64,000 nucleotides of DNA from Vreelandella massiliensis (GCF_900155385.1 NZ_LT699744.1:639562-703561), one strand, 5' to 3'; positions 8,818 through 19,933 are shown, numbered from the stretch's first letter. Translations and numbers: made by a program. The notes: a model not told the origin generated them from the letters alone.

Positions 8818-8848
8818 TTGGCAGCGTAAGGCGGAGTTAGGATACAAT
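8818..8848 (+). promoter_or_regulatory. Putative sigma-70 promoter of the mla operon
   Basis: TTGGCA (8818-8823), a long 19-base spacer and TACAAT (8843-8848). A further inverted repeat, ACGATAGGCGTATCGT, follows at about 8879-8894 in the leader. mlaF begins at 8982, so the leader would be roughly 125 bases. Confidence 0.4.
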
Positions 8849-8981
8849 GTTCGATAACTTTTTTGGAACGCTGTTAACACGATAGGCGTATCGTACTGAT
8901 GTCTGCTAGTACTTGTGTCTGCGTACTTGCGCCCTTCTGACATCGAAACAGCGCCACGCGCCTGGAAAGAGTGCTTTTGCT

Positions 8982-9803
8982 ATGACGGATGCTGGCTTTA
9001 TTGAAATCGAAAATGTGTACTTTTCACGTGGCGATAATGAAATATTCCGTGGCGTAAGTTTATCCATTCCACGCGGTCAAGTAACGGCGATCATGGGGCC
9101 AAGCGGCACGGGCAAAACCACGCTGTTAAAGTTAATCGGCGGCCAGCTTCAGCCCGATAGCGGCCGCGTGTTTATCGACGGCCAAGATGTGCATAAGCTT
9201 TCGCGCAAGGCGCTGTTTAGATTGCGTAAAAGGATGGGCATGCTGTTCCAAAGCGGGGCGCTATTTTCCGATTTAAACGTTTTTGAAAACGTCGCTTTTC
9301 CTATCCGGGTGCATACCAACCTTCCCGACGCCATGGTGCGCGATATCGTGCTATTGAAGCTTCAGGCGGTGGGCTTGCGTGGCGCGCGGCATCTAATGAC
9401 CTCTGAGCTTTCGGGGGGGATGGCGCGGCGGGTGGCCTTGGCGCGCGCGGTAGCGCTCGACCCAGAGCTGATTCTTTATGATGAGCCGTTCGTGGGTCAG
9501 GATCCGATCTCGATGGGGGTGTTGGTGCAGTTGATTAAACGTTTGAACCAAGCGCTCTCTCTGACGTCTGTCGTGGTATCTCATGATATTAAAGAGACAC
9601 TGAGTATTGCGGATTACCTGTACTTAATCGCCGATGGTGAGGTGGTCGCTCACGGTACTCCACAAAGCCTAGACACCCACGAGGACCCCCGGGTTAGCCA
9701 GTTCATGCACGGTGAGCCAGATGGCCCTGTTCCTTTCCACTATCCGGCGAAACCGCTTTACGACGATATTCTTAGTGAAGATGCAACCATAAGGGTCGGC
9801 TAA
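8982..9803 (+). CDS. mlaF: Phospholipid transport ABC ATPase MlaF
   Basis: 273 residues with Walker A GPSGTGKT, signature LSGGMARRVALARA and Walker B LILYDEPFVGQDP. It energises the MlaFEDB inner-membrane complex that keeps outer-membrane lipid asymmetry. I use the ATG at 8982 (MTDAGFIEIENVYF), the normal family start; the frame is open to 8913 but the extension looks unrelated. Its stop is immediately followed by the mlaE ATG. First gene of mlaFEDCB. Confidence 0.94.
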   Translation: MTDAGFIEIENVYFSRGDNEIFRGVSLSIPRGQVTAIMGPSGTGKTTLLKLIGGQLQPDSGRVFIDGQDVHKLSRKALFRLRKRMGMLFQSGALFSDLNVFENVAFPIRVHTNLPDAMVRDIVLLKLQAVGLRGARHLMTSELSGGMARRVALARAVALDPELILYDEPFVGQDPISMGVLVQLIKRLNQALSLTSVVVSHDIKETLSIADYLYLIADGEVVAHGTPQSLDTHEDPRVSQFMHGEPDGPVPFHYPAKPLYDDILSEDATIRVG

Positions 9804-10604
9804 ATGGCTGAATACGTTTCTCACGCGCTCGCGCGTATAACCCGCCTGGGGCGACGAGCCTGCGATGTGCTTGAGGCGCTCGGCCGGGCGGGGCTATTTC
9901 TGGTGCAGTCTGCCGTGGGTTTTCCTTCTCGCGAAGGTGTTCGGTTATGGCTGCGTCAAGTGCATTTTGTGGGGGTGTTGTCGGTCGCCATTGTGCTGGT
10001 GTCAGGCCTTTTTATCGGCATGGTGCTGGCGTTGCAGGGTTACACTATTTTAGTCGACTTCGGCGCTGAGCAAGTCCTGGGACAAATGGTGGCGCTCTCG
10101 CTTTTGCGCGAGCTGGCGCCGGTGGTGGCCGCGCTACTCTTTGCCGGCAGGGCGGGGTCGGCGCTGACGGCAGAAATTGGCTTAATGAAGGCGACCGAGC
10201 AGCTTACTAGCATGGAGATGATCGGCGTTGACCCGCTTCGCCGGGTGGTTGCGCCGCGCTTATGGGCCGGTTTTGTCTCATTACCTGTTTTGACCGTGGG
10301 GTTTAGCGTCGTAGGCATCTGGGGTGGGTATCTTGTCGGCGTTGAGTGGCTGGGAGTCTTTGAAGGCTCCTACTGGAGCAACATGCAGGCAAACGTGACG
10401 TTTTGGGACGATATTGGCAACGGTATGATCAAAAGCTTGGTGTTTGCCGTCGTTGTCACCTGGATTGCGGTGTTTCAAGGCTATGATCTGGTGCCCACGT
10501 CAGAAGGTATCTCGCGTGCGACCACGCGTACCGTGGTTTACTCGTCGCTGGCCGTATTGGGCCTGGATTTTGTTTTAACCGCCGTCATGTTCGGCGGCCT
10601 ATAA
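9804..10604 (+). CDS. mlaE: Phospholipid transport permease MlaE
   Basis: 266-residue MlaE/YrbE permease with several hydrophobic segments, including [16 protein letters not shown] and [21 protein letters not shown]. The [17 protein letters not shown] stretch is the signature region of this permease family. It forms the membrane dimer that MlaF binds. It starts on the base after the mlaF stop, so the genes are translationally coupled. Confidence 0.95.
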   Translation: MAEYVSHALARITRLGRRACDVLEALGRAGLFLVQSAVGFPSREGVRLWLRQVHFVGVLSVAIVLVSGLFIGMVLALQGYTILVDFGAEQVLGQMVALSLLRELAPVVAALLFAGRAGSALTAEIGLMKATEQLTSMEMIGVDPLRRVVAPRLWAGFVSLPVLTVGFSVVGIWGGYLVGVEWLGVFEGSYWSNMQANVTFWDDIGNGMIKSLVFAVVVTWIAVFQGYDLVPTSEGISRATTRTVVYSSLAVLGLDFVLTAVMFGGL

Positions 10605-10620
10605 ATGCGGGAGCAGATGC

Positions 10621-11085
10621 ATGAAACGCAGTAAAACCATGGAATTTGGCGTGGGTCTCTTTATGCTGGCAGGCATCGTTGGGCTCGTGTTTTTGGGCTT
10701 ACGCGTTAGCGGGCTAAGCCTTTCAGCCCCAACGGAAACATTTCGCTTAGAGGCTAACTTCGCCAACATCGGCAGCTTAAAACCGCGTGCACGGGTTACG
10801 ATGGCCGGCGTTACCGTCGGTCGGGTGGAGTCGATCGAACTCGATACCGAGTGGTTTGACGCCCGGGTGGTGATGAGCCTGGACAGCAAATTGGAAGGCG
10901 AGCTTTCCCGCGATAGCACGGCCGCGATATTAACCGCTGGGTTACTCGGCGAGCAGTACGTGGGATTGAGTACAGGGGGCGACCCGGAAGTACTGGAAAA
11001 CGGGGATACCATTCGCGATACCCAGTCGGCTCTGGTGCTGGAAGAGTTGATTCAGCAGTTTGTTTCCAGCATGGCGAGCGGCTAG
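10621..11085 (+). CDS. mlaD: MCE-domain lipid-binding protein MlaD
   Basis: 154 residues: an N-terminal anchor helix (about 9-29) and one MCE domain (LEANFANIGSLKPRARVTMA onward). MlaD forms a hexameric ring on MlaE and passes lipids to or from MlaC. Close in length to characterised single-MCE MlaD proteins. ATG at 10621 follows GGGAG. Confidence 0.95.
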   Translation: MKRSKTMEFGVGLFMLAGIVGLVFLGLRVSGLSLSAPTETFRLEANFANIGSLKPRARVTMAGVTVGRVESIELDTEWFDARVVMSLDSKLEGELSRDSTAAILTAGLLGEQYVGLSTGGDPEVLENGDTIRDTQSALVLEELIQQFVSSMASG

Positions 11086-11137
11086 GTCAGAGTGACGCAT
11101 TGCGTTATCGGTGATTTAAATAAAGGGTGAAGAAGCT

Positions 11138-11806
11138 ATGAATAGCGTAAAAATTAACCGTATGAGTATCGCGCGTGGTCTGGTTGCCTTTTGTGCGGCG
11201 TTGATGTTGTCACTGCCGCTGACGCTACAGGCGCAAGAAAAAGGGCCGGTGGAGGTCGTGCGCAATAATATTAACGCCTTCATGACGAAATTGGAGGAGC
11301 GCGAGTCGTATTATCAGGAAAATATCGATGAACTTAAAAAAGAGGTGGATAAGAGCCTTGAGTCCGTCGCGGACTTTCGCTACATCGGCGCCAGCGTCAT
11401 GGGCAGCTACTTTCGCAATGCCACTCCAGAGCAGCGCAGTCGTTTCGTGGATGTCTTTCGTCAAACGCTGATCGATACCTACACCAAGGGACTTGTGACG
11501 TTTGATTACGACGAGATCCGCGTGCTTGAAAATCAAAGTGAGCGTCGCTATGACGACCAGGCGAGCGTCGAGATGGAAGTGGTGGCAAATGACGGCGACG
11601 TTTATCCGGTAAGTTATACCTTGCGCCTTTCCGACGGTGAATGGCGGGTGGTCAACGTCATCGTCAATGGCATTAACTTGGGCTTAACTTTCCGTAATCA
11701 GTTTGACCAAGCAATGCGCGATAATAGTCGTGACTACGACGCGGTGATCAAGGGGTGGTCGCCCGACGTGGGTGTCGAAGAGCTCGAAGAAGGGGGCAAC
11801 GCGTGA
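11138..11806 (+). CDS. mlaC: Periplasmic phospholipid shuttle MlaC
   Basis: 222 residues. A signal peptide (about 1-32, ending LTLQA) precedes a Ttg2D/MlaC lipid-binding domain, with FRYIGASVMGSYFRNATPEQR typical of the family. It carries phospholipids between MlaA at the outer membrane and MlaD. The acidic C-terminal tail (VEELEEGGN) is short. The stop overlaps the mlaB GTG start by four bases. Confidence 0.93.
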   Translation: MNSVKINRMSIARGLVAFCAALMLSLPLTLQAQEKGPVEVVRNNINAFMTKLEERESYYQENIDELKKEVDKSLESVADFRYIGASVMGSYFRNATPEQRSRFVDVFRQTLIDTYTKGLVTFDYDEIRVLENQSERRYDDQASVEMEVVANDGDVYPVSYTLRLSDGEWRVVNVIVNGINLGLTFRNQFDQAMRDNSRDYDAVIKGWSPDVGVEELEEGGNA

Positions 11807-12147
11807 GTGCGTTGTTCTCGGAGCAAGATGTGGTACTTGAGCAGTATGAGCAAACGCTCTCCCTCAGCGGCGACGTGGGAACCAGCGTCGCCGCTGACTT
11901 GGCGGCCGCTGGAGGGGAGTGGATAAAAGGCACGTCACTTGATGCGCTGAGGATAAACTTTGACGGCGTAGAGAAAGCCAGTAGTGCGGCGCTTAGCGTG
12001 CTTTTGCAGTGGTTGCGCATGTGCCAGCAGCGCCATATCAATGTCATTTCGGTGTCGCTTTCGGCCCCGCTTCAGCGCTTGGCAGATTTGGCCGAGCTTG
12101 ATGCCCTACTACAAGACCCGACGGGTGAAATGGCTTCTTCCGACTAA
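11803..12147 (+). CDS. mlaB: STAS-domain protein MlaB
   Basis: 114-residue STAS domain protein that binds MlaF and activates the transporter. The central FDGVEKASSAALSVLLQWL fits the conserved STAS loop-helix, with the serine/threonine region at the exposed loop. I use the GTG at 11803, which overlaps the mlaC stop (GTGA) and follows GAAGAAGGGGG; an upstream GTG at 11755 lies inside mlaC and is unlikely. Last gene of mlaFEDCB. Confidence 0.9.
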   Translation: MSALFSEQDVVLEQYEQTLSLSGDVGTSVAADLAAAGGEWIKGTSLDALRINFDGVEKASSAALSVLLQWLRMCQQRHINVISVSLSAPLQRLADLAELDALLQDPTGEMASSD

Positions 12148-12224
12148 AAAAGCCCGTTTTGTTAACCGATGGCGGAGGTTAAGCTGCGCCTTTTGACACG
12201 GGTGTGCGGCAACGCATCGCCAAA

Positions 12225-12244
12225 GCCGTGGCTTTTCTTTATCA
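12225..12244 (+). terminator. Weak hairpin with T-rich tail after mlaB
   Basis: AAAGC-CGTG-GCTTTT followed by CTTTAT, between mlaB and ibaG. The stem is only five base pairs, so it is at best a weak terminator. Confidence 0.3.
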
Positions 12245-12286
12245 TTACACCCCTTTCCCCGACGTTTTCACAGGAGTTTTCTACTC

Positions 12287-13812
<1,526 letters not shown>

Positions 13813-13833
13813 GCCACGCACTAACCATTGGCA

Positions 13834-14496
13834 ATGACGATGAGTAAGCAACTGATTTTAGCGCTCTCTAAAGGGCGGATTCTGGAAGAAACGCTTCCGC
13901 TGTTGGCTGATGCGGGTATCTCGCCAGCAGAAGACTTGGGCAAAAGCCGTAAACTTTTGTTTGATACCAACCTGCCTAATGTGAAGTTGGTCGTGATTCG
14001 CGCAACCGATGTGCCCACTTACGTGCAGCTTGGCGCTGCGGATATGGGGGTCGCCGGTAAAGATGTGTTGCTTGAACATGGCGCTGAAAATCTTTACGAG
14101 CCGCTCGATTTAGCCATTGCCCGCTGCAAGCTAATGACCGCGGGGACGGCCGGAGAGGCGCCAGGCCGTGCTCGCCGCCGTGTGGCAACCAAGTTTGTCA
14201 ATGTGGCGCGGCGCTATTATGCCGAGCAAGGCATCCAGGCGGAGGTCATTAAGCTTTACGGTGCGATGGAGCTGGCGCCGATCATGAACCTGGCCGATGA
14301 AATCGTGGATATTGTCGATACCGGTAATACGTTGCGTGCCAATGGGATGGAGCCTCGCGAGTTGATTGCCCCCATTAGCACCCGCTTGGTCGTGAATAAG
14401 GCATCAATGACCATGAAGCACGCCCAAATCAAGCCGCTTATTGAGCGCTTGGGTGCGGCGGTAACAAAACGTCAGAGTCAGCCGGTTAGCCCTTAA
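13834..14496 (+). CDS. hisG: ATP phosphoribosyltransferase, short form HisG
   Basis: 220 residues, so it is the short HisG type without the C-terminal regulatory domain, and it should need HisZ (not in this window). It catalyses the first step of histidine synthesis. Family motifs include [16 protein letters not shown] and [14 protein letters not shown]. Start is uncertain between ATG 13834, ATG 13840 and a TTG at 13828; no clear ribosome site separates them. It is followed by hisD 17 bases later. Confidence 0.94.
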   Translation: MTMSKQLILALSKGRILEETLPLLADAGISPAEDLGKSRKLLFDTNLPNVKLVVIRATDVPTYVQLGAADMGVAGKDVLLEHGAENLYEPLDLAIARCKLMTAGTAGEAPGRARRRVATKFVNVARRYYAEQGIQAEVIKLYGAMELAPIMNLADEIVDIVDTGNTLRANGMEPRELIAPISTRLVVNKASMTMKHAQIKPLIERLGAAVTKRQSQPVSP

Positions 14497-14513
14497 CCCC
14501 AGAAGAGGTAGCC

Positions 14514-15833
14514 ATGAGCGATACGGTAACAGCGCCGACGGTGGCGCGGCTTTCTACCCGTGATGCGGATTTTACCCAGCGTTTGGATACGCTACTCGAT
14601 TGGGAGGGTGTGTCGGATCATGCTGTTCAGCACCGCGTGAACGACATTCTGACGCAGGTTAAGCAGCGTGGCGATGCGGCCGTGATCGAGACGACCAATC
14701 GGTTTGACCGTTTGTCGGTCAGCGCCATGAGCGAGCTTACGCTGACGCCCGAGCAGCTTGAGCAAGCCTTTGACGCGCTTCCTACTGAGCAGCGCGTAGC
14801 GTTATCCGCTGCCGCCGAGCGTATTCGGCGCTATCACGAGCGGCAAAAGCCCGAGTCTTGGCAGTATACCGAGGCCGATGGCACGGTGCTGGGGCAGAAA
14901 GTGACGCCGATAGACCGCGCGGGGATTTATGTACCTGGGGGGAAGGCGGCTTACCCCTCGTCGGTGCTCATGAATGCAATTCCTGCCCACGTCGCGGGTG
15001 TCAACGAGATCGTTATGGTGGTGCCGACGCCGGATGGGGTGGTTAATGATATGGTGCTGGCGGCTGCGCACTTGGCCGGGGTGGACTACGTTTTCACCAT
15101 CGGTGGCGCTCAGGCGGTGGCCGCGCTCGCTTATGGCACCGAAACGGTTCCGCGCGTGGATAAAATTGTAGGGCCGGGTAATATTTACGTGGCGACCGCC
15201 AAGCGCGCCGTCTTTGGTCAGGTCGGGATTGATATGATTGCCGGGCCCTCGGAGATTTTGGTGGTCAGCGATGGGCAAACCGACCCTGATTGGCTTGCCA
15301 TGGATCTCTTCTCTCAGGCAGAGCATGACGAAGACGCTCAGGCGGTATTCGTTAGCTGGGATGCCGAGCACTTGCAGGCCGTAGAGGCGTCAATCGAGCG
15401 ATTACTCCCGACGCTTGAACGTGAAGCGATTGTTCGGGCCTCGCTGCGCCGGCGCGGAGCGCTGATTGCGTGCCAGGATAAAACCGAGGCCATTGCCCTT
15501 ATTAACCGTATTGCCCCAGAGCACTTAGAGCTCTCCGTTGCGGATCCCCATGAGTGGTTGGACGATATTCGTCACGCGGGGGCGATCTTTATGGGGCGCT
15601 ATACGGCAGAAGCGCTGGGTGACTACTGTGCTGGGCCCAATCACGTGCTGCCCACCTCGGGTACCGCACGCTTCTCCTCACCGCTTGGGGTTTATGATTT
15701 CCAGAAGCGCTCATCCATTATCCACTGCTCGGCGGAGGGGGCTTCAGCACTGGGTGAAATAGCCTCGGAGCTGGCCCGCGGGGAGTCGTTAACGGCGCAC
15801 GCCCGTTCAGCCGAGTATCGCATCCGCCGTTAA
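14514..15833 (+). CDS. hisD: Histidinol dehydrogenase HisD
   Basis: 439 residues, normal length. It performs the two NAD-dependent, zinc-dependent oxidations from histidinol to histidine. Recognisable blocks are [41 protein letters not shown] and the C-terminal [20 protein letters not shown]. The ATG follows AGAAGAGG. It converges with the DegS-like protease gene, nine bases apart. hisC, which follows hisD at this locus in Pseudomonas, is not here. Confidence 0.97.
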   Translation: MSDTVTAPTVARLSTRDADFTQRLDTLLDWEGVSDHAVQHRVNDILTQVKQRGDAAVIETTNRFDRLSVSAMSELTLTPEQLEQAFDALPTEQRVALSAAAERIRRYHERQKPESWQYTEADGTVLGQKVTPIDRAGIYVPGGKAAYPSSVLMNAIPAHVAGVNEIVMVVPTPDGVVNDMVLAAAHLAGVDYVFTIGGAQAVAALAYGTETVPRVDKIVGPGNIYVATAKRAVFGQVGIDMIAGPSEILVVSDGQTDPDWLAMDLFSQAEHDEDAQAVFVSWDAEHLQAVEASIERLLPTLEREAIVRASLRRRGALIACQDKTEAIALINRIAPEHLELSVADPHEWLDDIRHAGAIFMGRYTAEALGDYCAGPNHVLPTSGTARFSSPLGVYDFQKRSSIIHCSAEGASALGEIASELARGESLTAHARSAEYRIRR

Positions 15834-15842
15834 GCGTTAGGA

Positions 15843-17090
15843 TTAGGCGGGCGGCGGGCGGCGGGTGGTGGGGAGTGTCGGCACGGGGCGCTCACCCACT
15901 TCAAGCGTGACGTCCATGACTTCACCGCCGCGTACGATAGTGAGCGGCAGCTTCGTGCCGGGTTCGATGGCGGCGATATCGCTCATCGTAGCGCGAGCGT
16001 CCAGTACCGGTTGGCCATCGACCGCAAGCAGTACATCGCCCGGCTGCAAGCCTGCTTTATCGGCAGGCCCGCCTTGGATGACCCCCGCAATAATCATCCC
16101 TTGCGGAGTGCGTAGCCCAAAAGAGGCGGCAAGCTCTCGGGATAAAGCCTGCGCTTCAATTCCTAACCAGCCGCGAATCACTCTTCCCTGGGTCACAAGT
16201 TCATTCAAAATGCTGTGTGCCAGATTGGCCGGAATGGCAAACCCAATCCCCTGTGAGCCACCCGAGCGAGAAAAAATCGCTGTGTTGATGCCCACCAAAG
16301 CGCCGTCTGAGTTGATCAGTGCGCCACCGGAATTCCCGGGATTAATGGCAGCGTCGGTCTGGATAAAGTCCTCATAAGCGTTTAAGCCTAAGTGGCTTCG
16401 CCCTGTGGCGCTTATAATGCCCATGGTGACCGTCTGGCCCACCCCAAAGGGGTTGCCGATGGCAAGCGAAACATCGCCCACGGCCACATCGGCTGAGTCG
16501 GTCAAGGCAATAACGGGAAGGTCATCTAAAGGAATGTGTAGCACGGCCAAGTCGCTTTCAGGGTCAGTGCCGATCACCTGGGCGATGGTTTCGCGCCCGT
16601 CGCGCAGTGCCACCTGTATTTCATCGGCGCCATTAATCACATGGTGGTTGGTCAGAACATAACCGTCCTGGCTCACGATGACGCCTGAGCCAAGGCTTGA
16701 AAGCATGCGCTGCTGCTGGGCGGCGTCATCGTCATCAAAAAACTGCTGAAAGAAAGGGTCCGACATCAAAGGGTGTTGGTCTCGCTCAACAATGCGCGAG
16801 GAGTAAATATTGACGACCGCCGGCGCGGCACGGTTGACAGCGTCAGCGTAACTTGCGGGGCCTTCATTGCGCGTTAAGGGAGGGGCTTGCTCCACATCGG
16901 GCTTGGGGCGTTGGGTATCGGACTCTGTTTCTGATGTAGTGACAAGTGCGGGGTCAGAGGTATCGTCCGGCGTCGGAGACAGCGACGATAAGGGGTTGGG
17001 AACCCGGTCGGGAAATAGCGCAAGAAAGAGTACTGCGAACAATATGCCGGTCATAATGGGCCATATATAAGGCAGTACGAAACGTTGCAT
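15843..17090 (-). CDS. Membrane-anchored DegS/AlgW-type serine protease
   Basis: 415 residues: an N-terminal membrane helix (about 8-26), a proline-rich linker to about 85, a trypsin-like domain and one C-terminal PDZ domain. The triad is visible as His in LTNHHVING, Asp in ESDLAVLHI and Ser in NPGNSGGALIN. One PDZ and a membrane anchor point to DegS/AlgW, which start the cleavage of anti-sigma-E (RseA/MucA), rather than soluble DegP. The linker is longer than in DegS. Start ATG 17090 has AAGGA six bases upstream, better placed than for ATG 17096. Confidence 0.88.
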   Translation of the reverse strand: MQRFVLPYIWPIMTGILFAVLFLALFPDRVPNPLSSLSPTPDDTSDPALVTTSETESDTQRPKPDVEQAPPLTRNEGPASYADAVNRAAPAVVNIYSSRIVERDQHPLMSDPFFQQFFDDDDAAQQQRMLSSLGSGVIVSQDGYVLTNHHVINGADEIQVALRDGRETIAQVIGTDPESDLAVLHIPLDDLPVIALTDSADVAVGDVSLAIGNPFGVGQTVTMGIISATGRSHLGLNAYEDFIQTDAAINPGNSGGALINSDGALVGINTAIFSRSGGSQGIGFAIPANLAHSILNELVTQGRVIRGWLGIEAQALSRELAASFGLRTPQGMIIAGVIQGGPADKAGLQPGDVLLAVDGQPVLDARATMSDIAAIEPGTKLPLTIVRGGEVMDVTLEVGERPVPTLPTTRRPPPA

Positions 17091-17272
17091 GGTCATTCCT
17101 TAGTGGGCACTTTGTCAGGCGCTGCCGTTTTACGGTCAAAACGCCTTTTTTGGATAGGCGATGATAACATCACTTGCCGATATTCCGCAGGTCGCGACAG
17201 GGCCAAAATGGCTTCTGGAGCGGTCGCGTCGACAGATATTTCACTCAGTTTGATCTTCCGGAGGAGAGTTTG

Positions 17273-18031
17273 ATGGTGGAACGCGATGTGCTGGTGGCCG
17301 CGTGTGAGCACAAGCTAAACGCTGGCCGCTTTAAGGACTTTACGTTGAACGGGCTTCAGGTCGAAGGGCGAGGGCGCATACAGCGCGTGCTTACTGGCGT
17401 CACCGCTTGTCAGGCGTTGCTGGATGAGGCCGTCGCATGGGAGGCGGATGCGGTTATCGTGCATCACGGCTATTTTTGGAAGAATGAGCCCGTGGCGGTG
17501 ACGGGGATGAAGCAGCGACGCATTAAAACGCTGCTTACCCACGACATTAATTTATTGGCCTATCACTTGCCACTCGATGCACACCCTGAGCTTGGCAATA
17601 ATGCCCAGTTAGCCAAACGGATGGGGTGGCAGTTTGAGCGTTGCCTCGATGCCGAGCTGGGTGACGGGCTTTTATGGCAAGGGCGCACCGAGGCTCAGCC
17701 GCTTACAGCGCTATCAGAGCGCATTGCACGCGAGCTTAAGCGGGTCCCGTTGGTGATTGAGGCACCGGGTGTCGGTGAGATTGAGCGCATTGCATGGTGC
17801 ACGGGTGGCGCGCAGGACATGATCATCCCCGCCTACGAAGGGGGAGCGCAAGTGTTCATTTCCGGTGAGATTTCCGAGCGCACCACCCACCTCGCCCGCG
17901 AAATGGGTATCCACTACATAGCGGCGGGTCATCATGCCACCGAGCGTTATGGGGTGCAGGCGCTAGGTGAGTGGTTGGCCGCTGAGCTGGGTATTGAGCA
18001 TCGCTTTGTCGATATCGACAACCCCGCTTGA
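17273..18031 (+). CDS. Nif3-like dinuclear metal-binding protein (YbgI/DUF34)
   Basis: 252 residues, the length of the short Nif3/YbgI family. Metal ligands are visible in VIVHHGYFW and GHHATERYG, with EISERTTHLAREMG between them. The biochemical role is unsettled; GTP cyclohydrolase I type 2 is a common but weakly founded label. Start ATG 17273 follows GGAGGAGAG. The gene between an AlgW-type protease and the ZapG/ZapE pair matches the order in Pseudomonas. Confidence 0.9.
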   Translation: MVERDVLVAACEHKLNAGRFKDFTLNGLQVEGRGRIQRVLTGVTACQALLDEAVAWEADAVIVHHGYFWKNEPVAVTGMKQRRIKTLLTHDINLLAYHLPLDAHPELGNNAQLAKRMGWQFERCLDAELGDGLLWQGRTEAQPLTALSERIARELKRVPLVIEAPGVGEIERIAWCTGGAQDMIIPAYEGGAQVFISGEISERTTHLAREMGIHYIAAGHHATERYGVQALGEWLAAELGIEHRFVDIDNPA

Positions 18032-18072
18032 TGCGGGGTCGTTCTGGTCTTCGGCTCGTCGCAAGCTGGCGG

Positions 18073-18531
18073 TCAATAGCGGGGTGGCTGTGGGGTTTTG
18101 TCTGCCTCTTTTAAGCCAAAGTCCTCGGATAGTGTGCCGCCTTGGCCATCGGCGTAATCGCGTGGCACACCTGGCGCTGCCGGCTTAGCACTCCCTTCTG
18201 CTTCGTTCGCTTCGGTGGTGCGCAGGCCGCTTAAGTCAAGATGGCGAAACGCATCATCACTCAAATGCCAGTGTTGGGCCTCTTGGCTAAGCTGCTGCTC
18301 AAGCACGCTTGCTTGATCGCGAATCGTGTCGAGGCGCTGCTGCGTTTCAAGTAGGTGCGACCCCATGCGTTTTTTGAGTTCAGCGACTTGTCGCTCGCTT
18401 TCCAGAAGCTTTTGCTGCATAGCGGTGACATTGTGCTGACTTTTACTGGTGAGGCGATAGCCCAAGGCGCCTACAACGATACCTACCACAGCGCTAATTA
18501 ATGCAAACATCAGCTCAGTACTTGCTTCCAC
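18073..18531 (-). CDS. zapG: Cell-division/envelope protein ZapG (YhcB, DUF1043)
   Basis: 152 residues. One N-terminal transmembrane helix (about 8-26, FALISAVVGIVVGALGYRL) is followed by a coiled coil rich in Q, E and L (residues 35-90) and a disordered tail. YhcB/ZapG links division and envelope growth in E. coli. It is divergent from zapE, the normal pairing. Confidence 0.88.
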   Translation of the reverse strand: MEASTELMFALISAVVGIVVGALGYRLTSKSQHNVTAMQQKLLESERQVAELKKRMGSHLLETQQRLDTIRDQASVLEQQLSQEAQHWHLSDDAFRHLDLSGLRTTEANEAEGSAKPAAPGVPRDYADGQGGTLSEDFGLKEADKTPQPPRY

Positions 18532-18602
18532 ATCTCTCTCCCTAGCACCGCTTTGTGGGCTGTATCAGTGACATCTCGACAACAGCCATGTGTTTTCCGG
18601 CT

Positions 18603-18633
18603 ATTATAGGCGTCTGTCAGGCACTTGGGTCAA
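18603..18633 (-). promoter_or_regulatory. Putative zapG promoter
   Basis: On the minus strand TTGACC (18633-18628), a 19-base spacer and a perfect TATAAT (18608-18603), about 70 bases before the zapG start. The hexamers are good; the spacer is long. Confidence 0.4.
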
Positions 18634-18681
18634 TGCGCTCATGTGCTTTGCGTGCCTTCGGCGTATAAACTTGCGCCACTG

Positions 18682-18704
18682 AATATTGTGCGACTGACAA
18701 TATT
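18682..18704. promoter_or_regulatory. Inverted repeat AATATTG-N9-CAATATT upstream of zapE
   Basis: Two perfect 7-base arms separated by TGCGACTGA, 32 bases before the zapE start codon. The form is typical of a dimeric repressor site; a hairpin in the zapE leader is the alternative. No known consensus is claimed. Confidence 0.4.
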
Positions 18705-18735
18705 GGCTCAAAGCGAGCTGTTGGAGATTTATGCT

Positions 18736-19917
18736 ATGGCCTTCACCTCTGCTCATGGAGACGCTGTGACTCGACCTAAAACCCCTATGGAGCGCTATCG
18801 CGCAGACCTTGAAAGGGATGGCTTTGAATACGACCCGGCGCAAAAGGCGGCCGTCGAGCACCTGCAAAGGCTGTACGACGATCTTGTCAGCACGCCCACC
18901 ACCCAGCCTAAAAAGGTAGCGGCCAAGAAGGGGCTAAAGGCAAAGATGGCGGGTTTCATGGGCAAGTCTGCGCCTAAAAAAGAGCATCCCGTCCTGCCGC
19001 GAGTGCGTGGTCTCTACTTTTGGGGCGGTGTGGGTCGGGGAAAGACCTACCTTGTCGATACCTTTTACGAAGCGCTGCCCTTTGCCGATAAGATGCGCAC
19101 GCACTTCCACCGTTTTATGCAGCGAGTACATAACGAGCTAAATCACTATAAGGGCGAAAAAGACCCGCTCAAGCTGATCGCCGGCAAGTTCGCCGCCGAA
19201 GCGCGTGTGATTTGCTTTGACGAGTTTTTTGTCAAAGACATTACCGACGCCATGATCTTGGCTAACTTGCTAGAAGCGCTGTTTGAGCAGGGCGTTGTCT
19301 TGGTGGCTACGTCAAATATCGTTCCCGACGATCTCTACAAAGATGGCCTGCAGCGTGCGCGATTCATTCCCGCTATTGAACTGCTCAATCGCCACTGCGA
19401 CGTGGTGAATGTCGACTCGGGAATCGACTACCGCCTGCGCGTGCTTGAGCGTGCCGAGATTTTTCACGCCCCGCTCGATGATGCGGCGGAAATCGAGCTT
19501 TTGCGTAGCTTCAGGGAAATCTCCGGCCATGAAGGGGAACTCGATGCGCCGCTGGAAGTGAATCATCGGGTATTAAAAACGCGCCGTATTCACGACGACG
19601 TGGTGTGGTTTGAGTTTCGCGAGCTGTGCGATGGGCCGCGAAGTCAGAACGACTATATTGAGCTCGCGCGGGAGTTTCATACCGTCCTGGTGTCCAATGT
19701 GACGCAAATGGGAGCAAAATCCGATGATCAGGCGCGGCGCTTCATCAATATGGTGGATGAGTTTTACGATCGCGGCGTCAAGCTTCTTATGTCCGCAGAA
19801 GTGCCTATTGCCTCCCTTTATAGCGGCGGCAAGCTGGACTTTGAGTTTCAGCGCACCCTTTCGCGTCTGCAAGAGATGCAGTCGCACGACTATCTCGCTT
19901 TGGCGCATAAGCCCTAG
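18736..19917 (+). CDS. zapE: Cell-division ATPase ZapE (AFG1-like)
   Basis: 393 residues. AAA+/AFG1 family ATPase with Walker A GGVGRGKT (97-104) and Walker B CFDEFFV. ZapE joins the Z-ring late in constriction in E. coli and destabilises FtsZ polymers in an ATP-dependent way. A lysine-rich insert (about 59-83) precedes the ATPase core. Start ATG 18736 (MAFTSAHGDAV); an open frame to 18625 runs through the regulatory region and is not used. Confidence 0.94.
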   Translation: MAFTSAHGDAVTRPKTPMERYRADLERDGFEYDPAQKAAVEHLQRLYDDLVSTPTTQPKKVAAKKGLKAKMAGFMGKSAPKKEHPVLPRVRGLYFWGGVGRGKTYLVDTFYEALPFADKMRTHFHRFMQRVHNELNHYKGEKDPLKLIAGKFAAEARVICFDEFFVKDITDAMILANLLEALFEQGVVLVATSNIVPDDLYKDGLQRARFIPAIELLNRHCDVVNVDSGIDYRLRVLERAEIFHAPLDDAAEIELLRSFREISGHEGELDAPLEVNHRVLKTRRIHDDVVWFEFRELCDGPRSQNDYIELAREFHTVLVSNVTQMGAKSDDQARRFINMVDEFYDRGVKLLMSAEVPIASLYSGGKLDFEFQRTLSRLQEMQSHDYLALAHKP

Positions 19918-19933
19918 CCGAAAGGTAGGGTTT
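19912..19933 (+). terminator. Possible zapE terminator
   Basis: CCCTAGCC-GAAA-GGTAGGG then TTT. The stem has one bulged G, a GAAA tetraloop and only a short T tail; it begins inside the zapE stop codon region. Confidence 0.4.
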
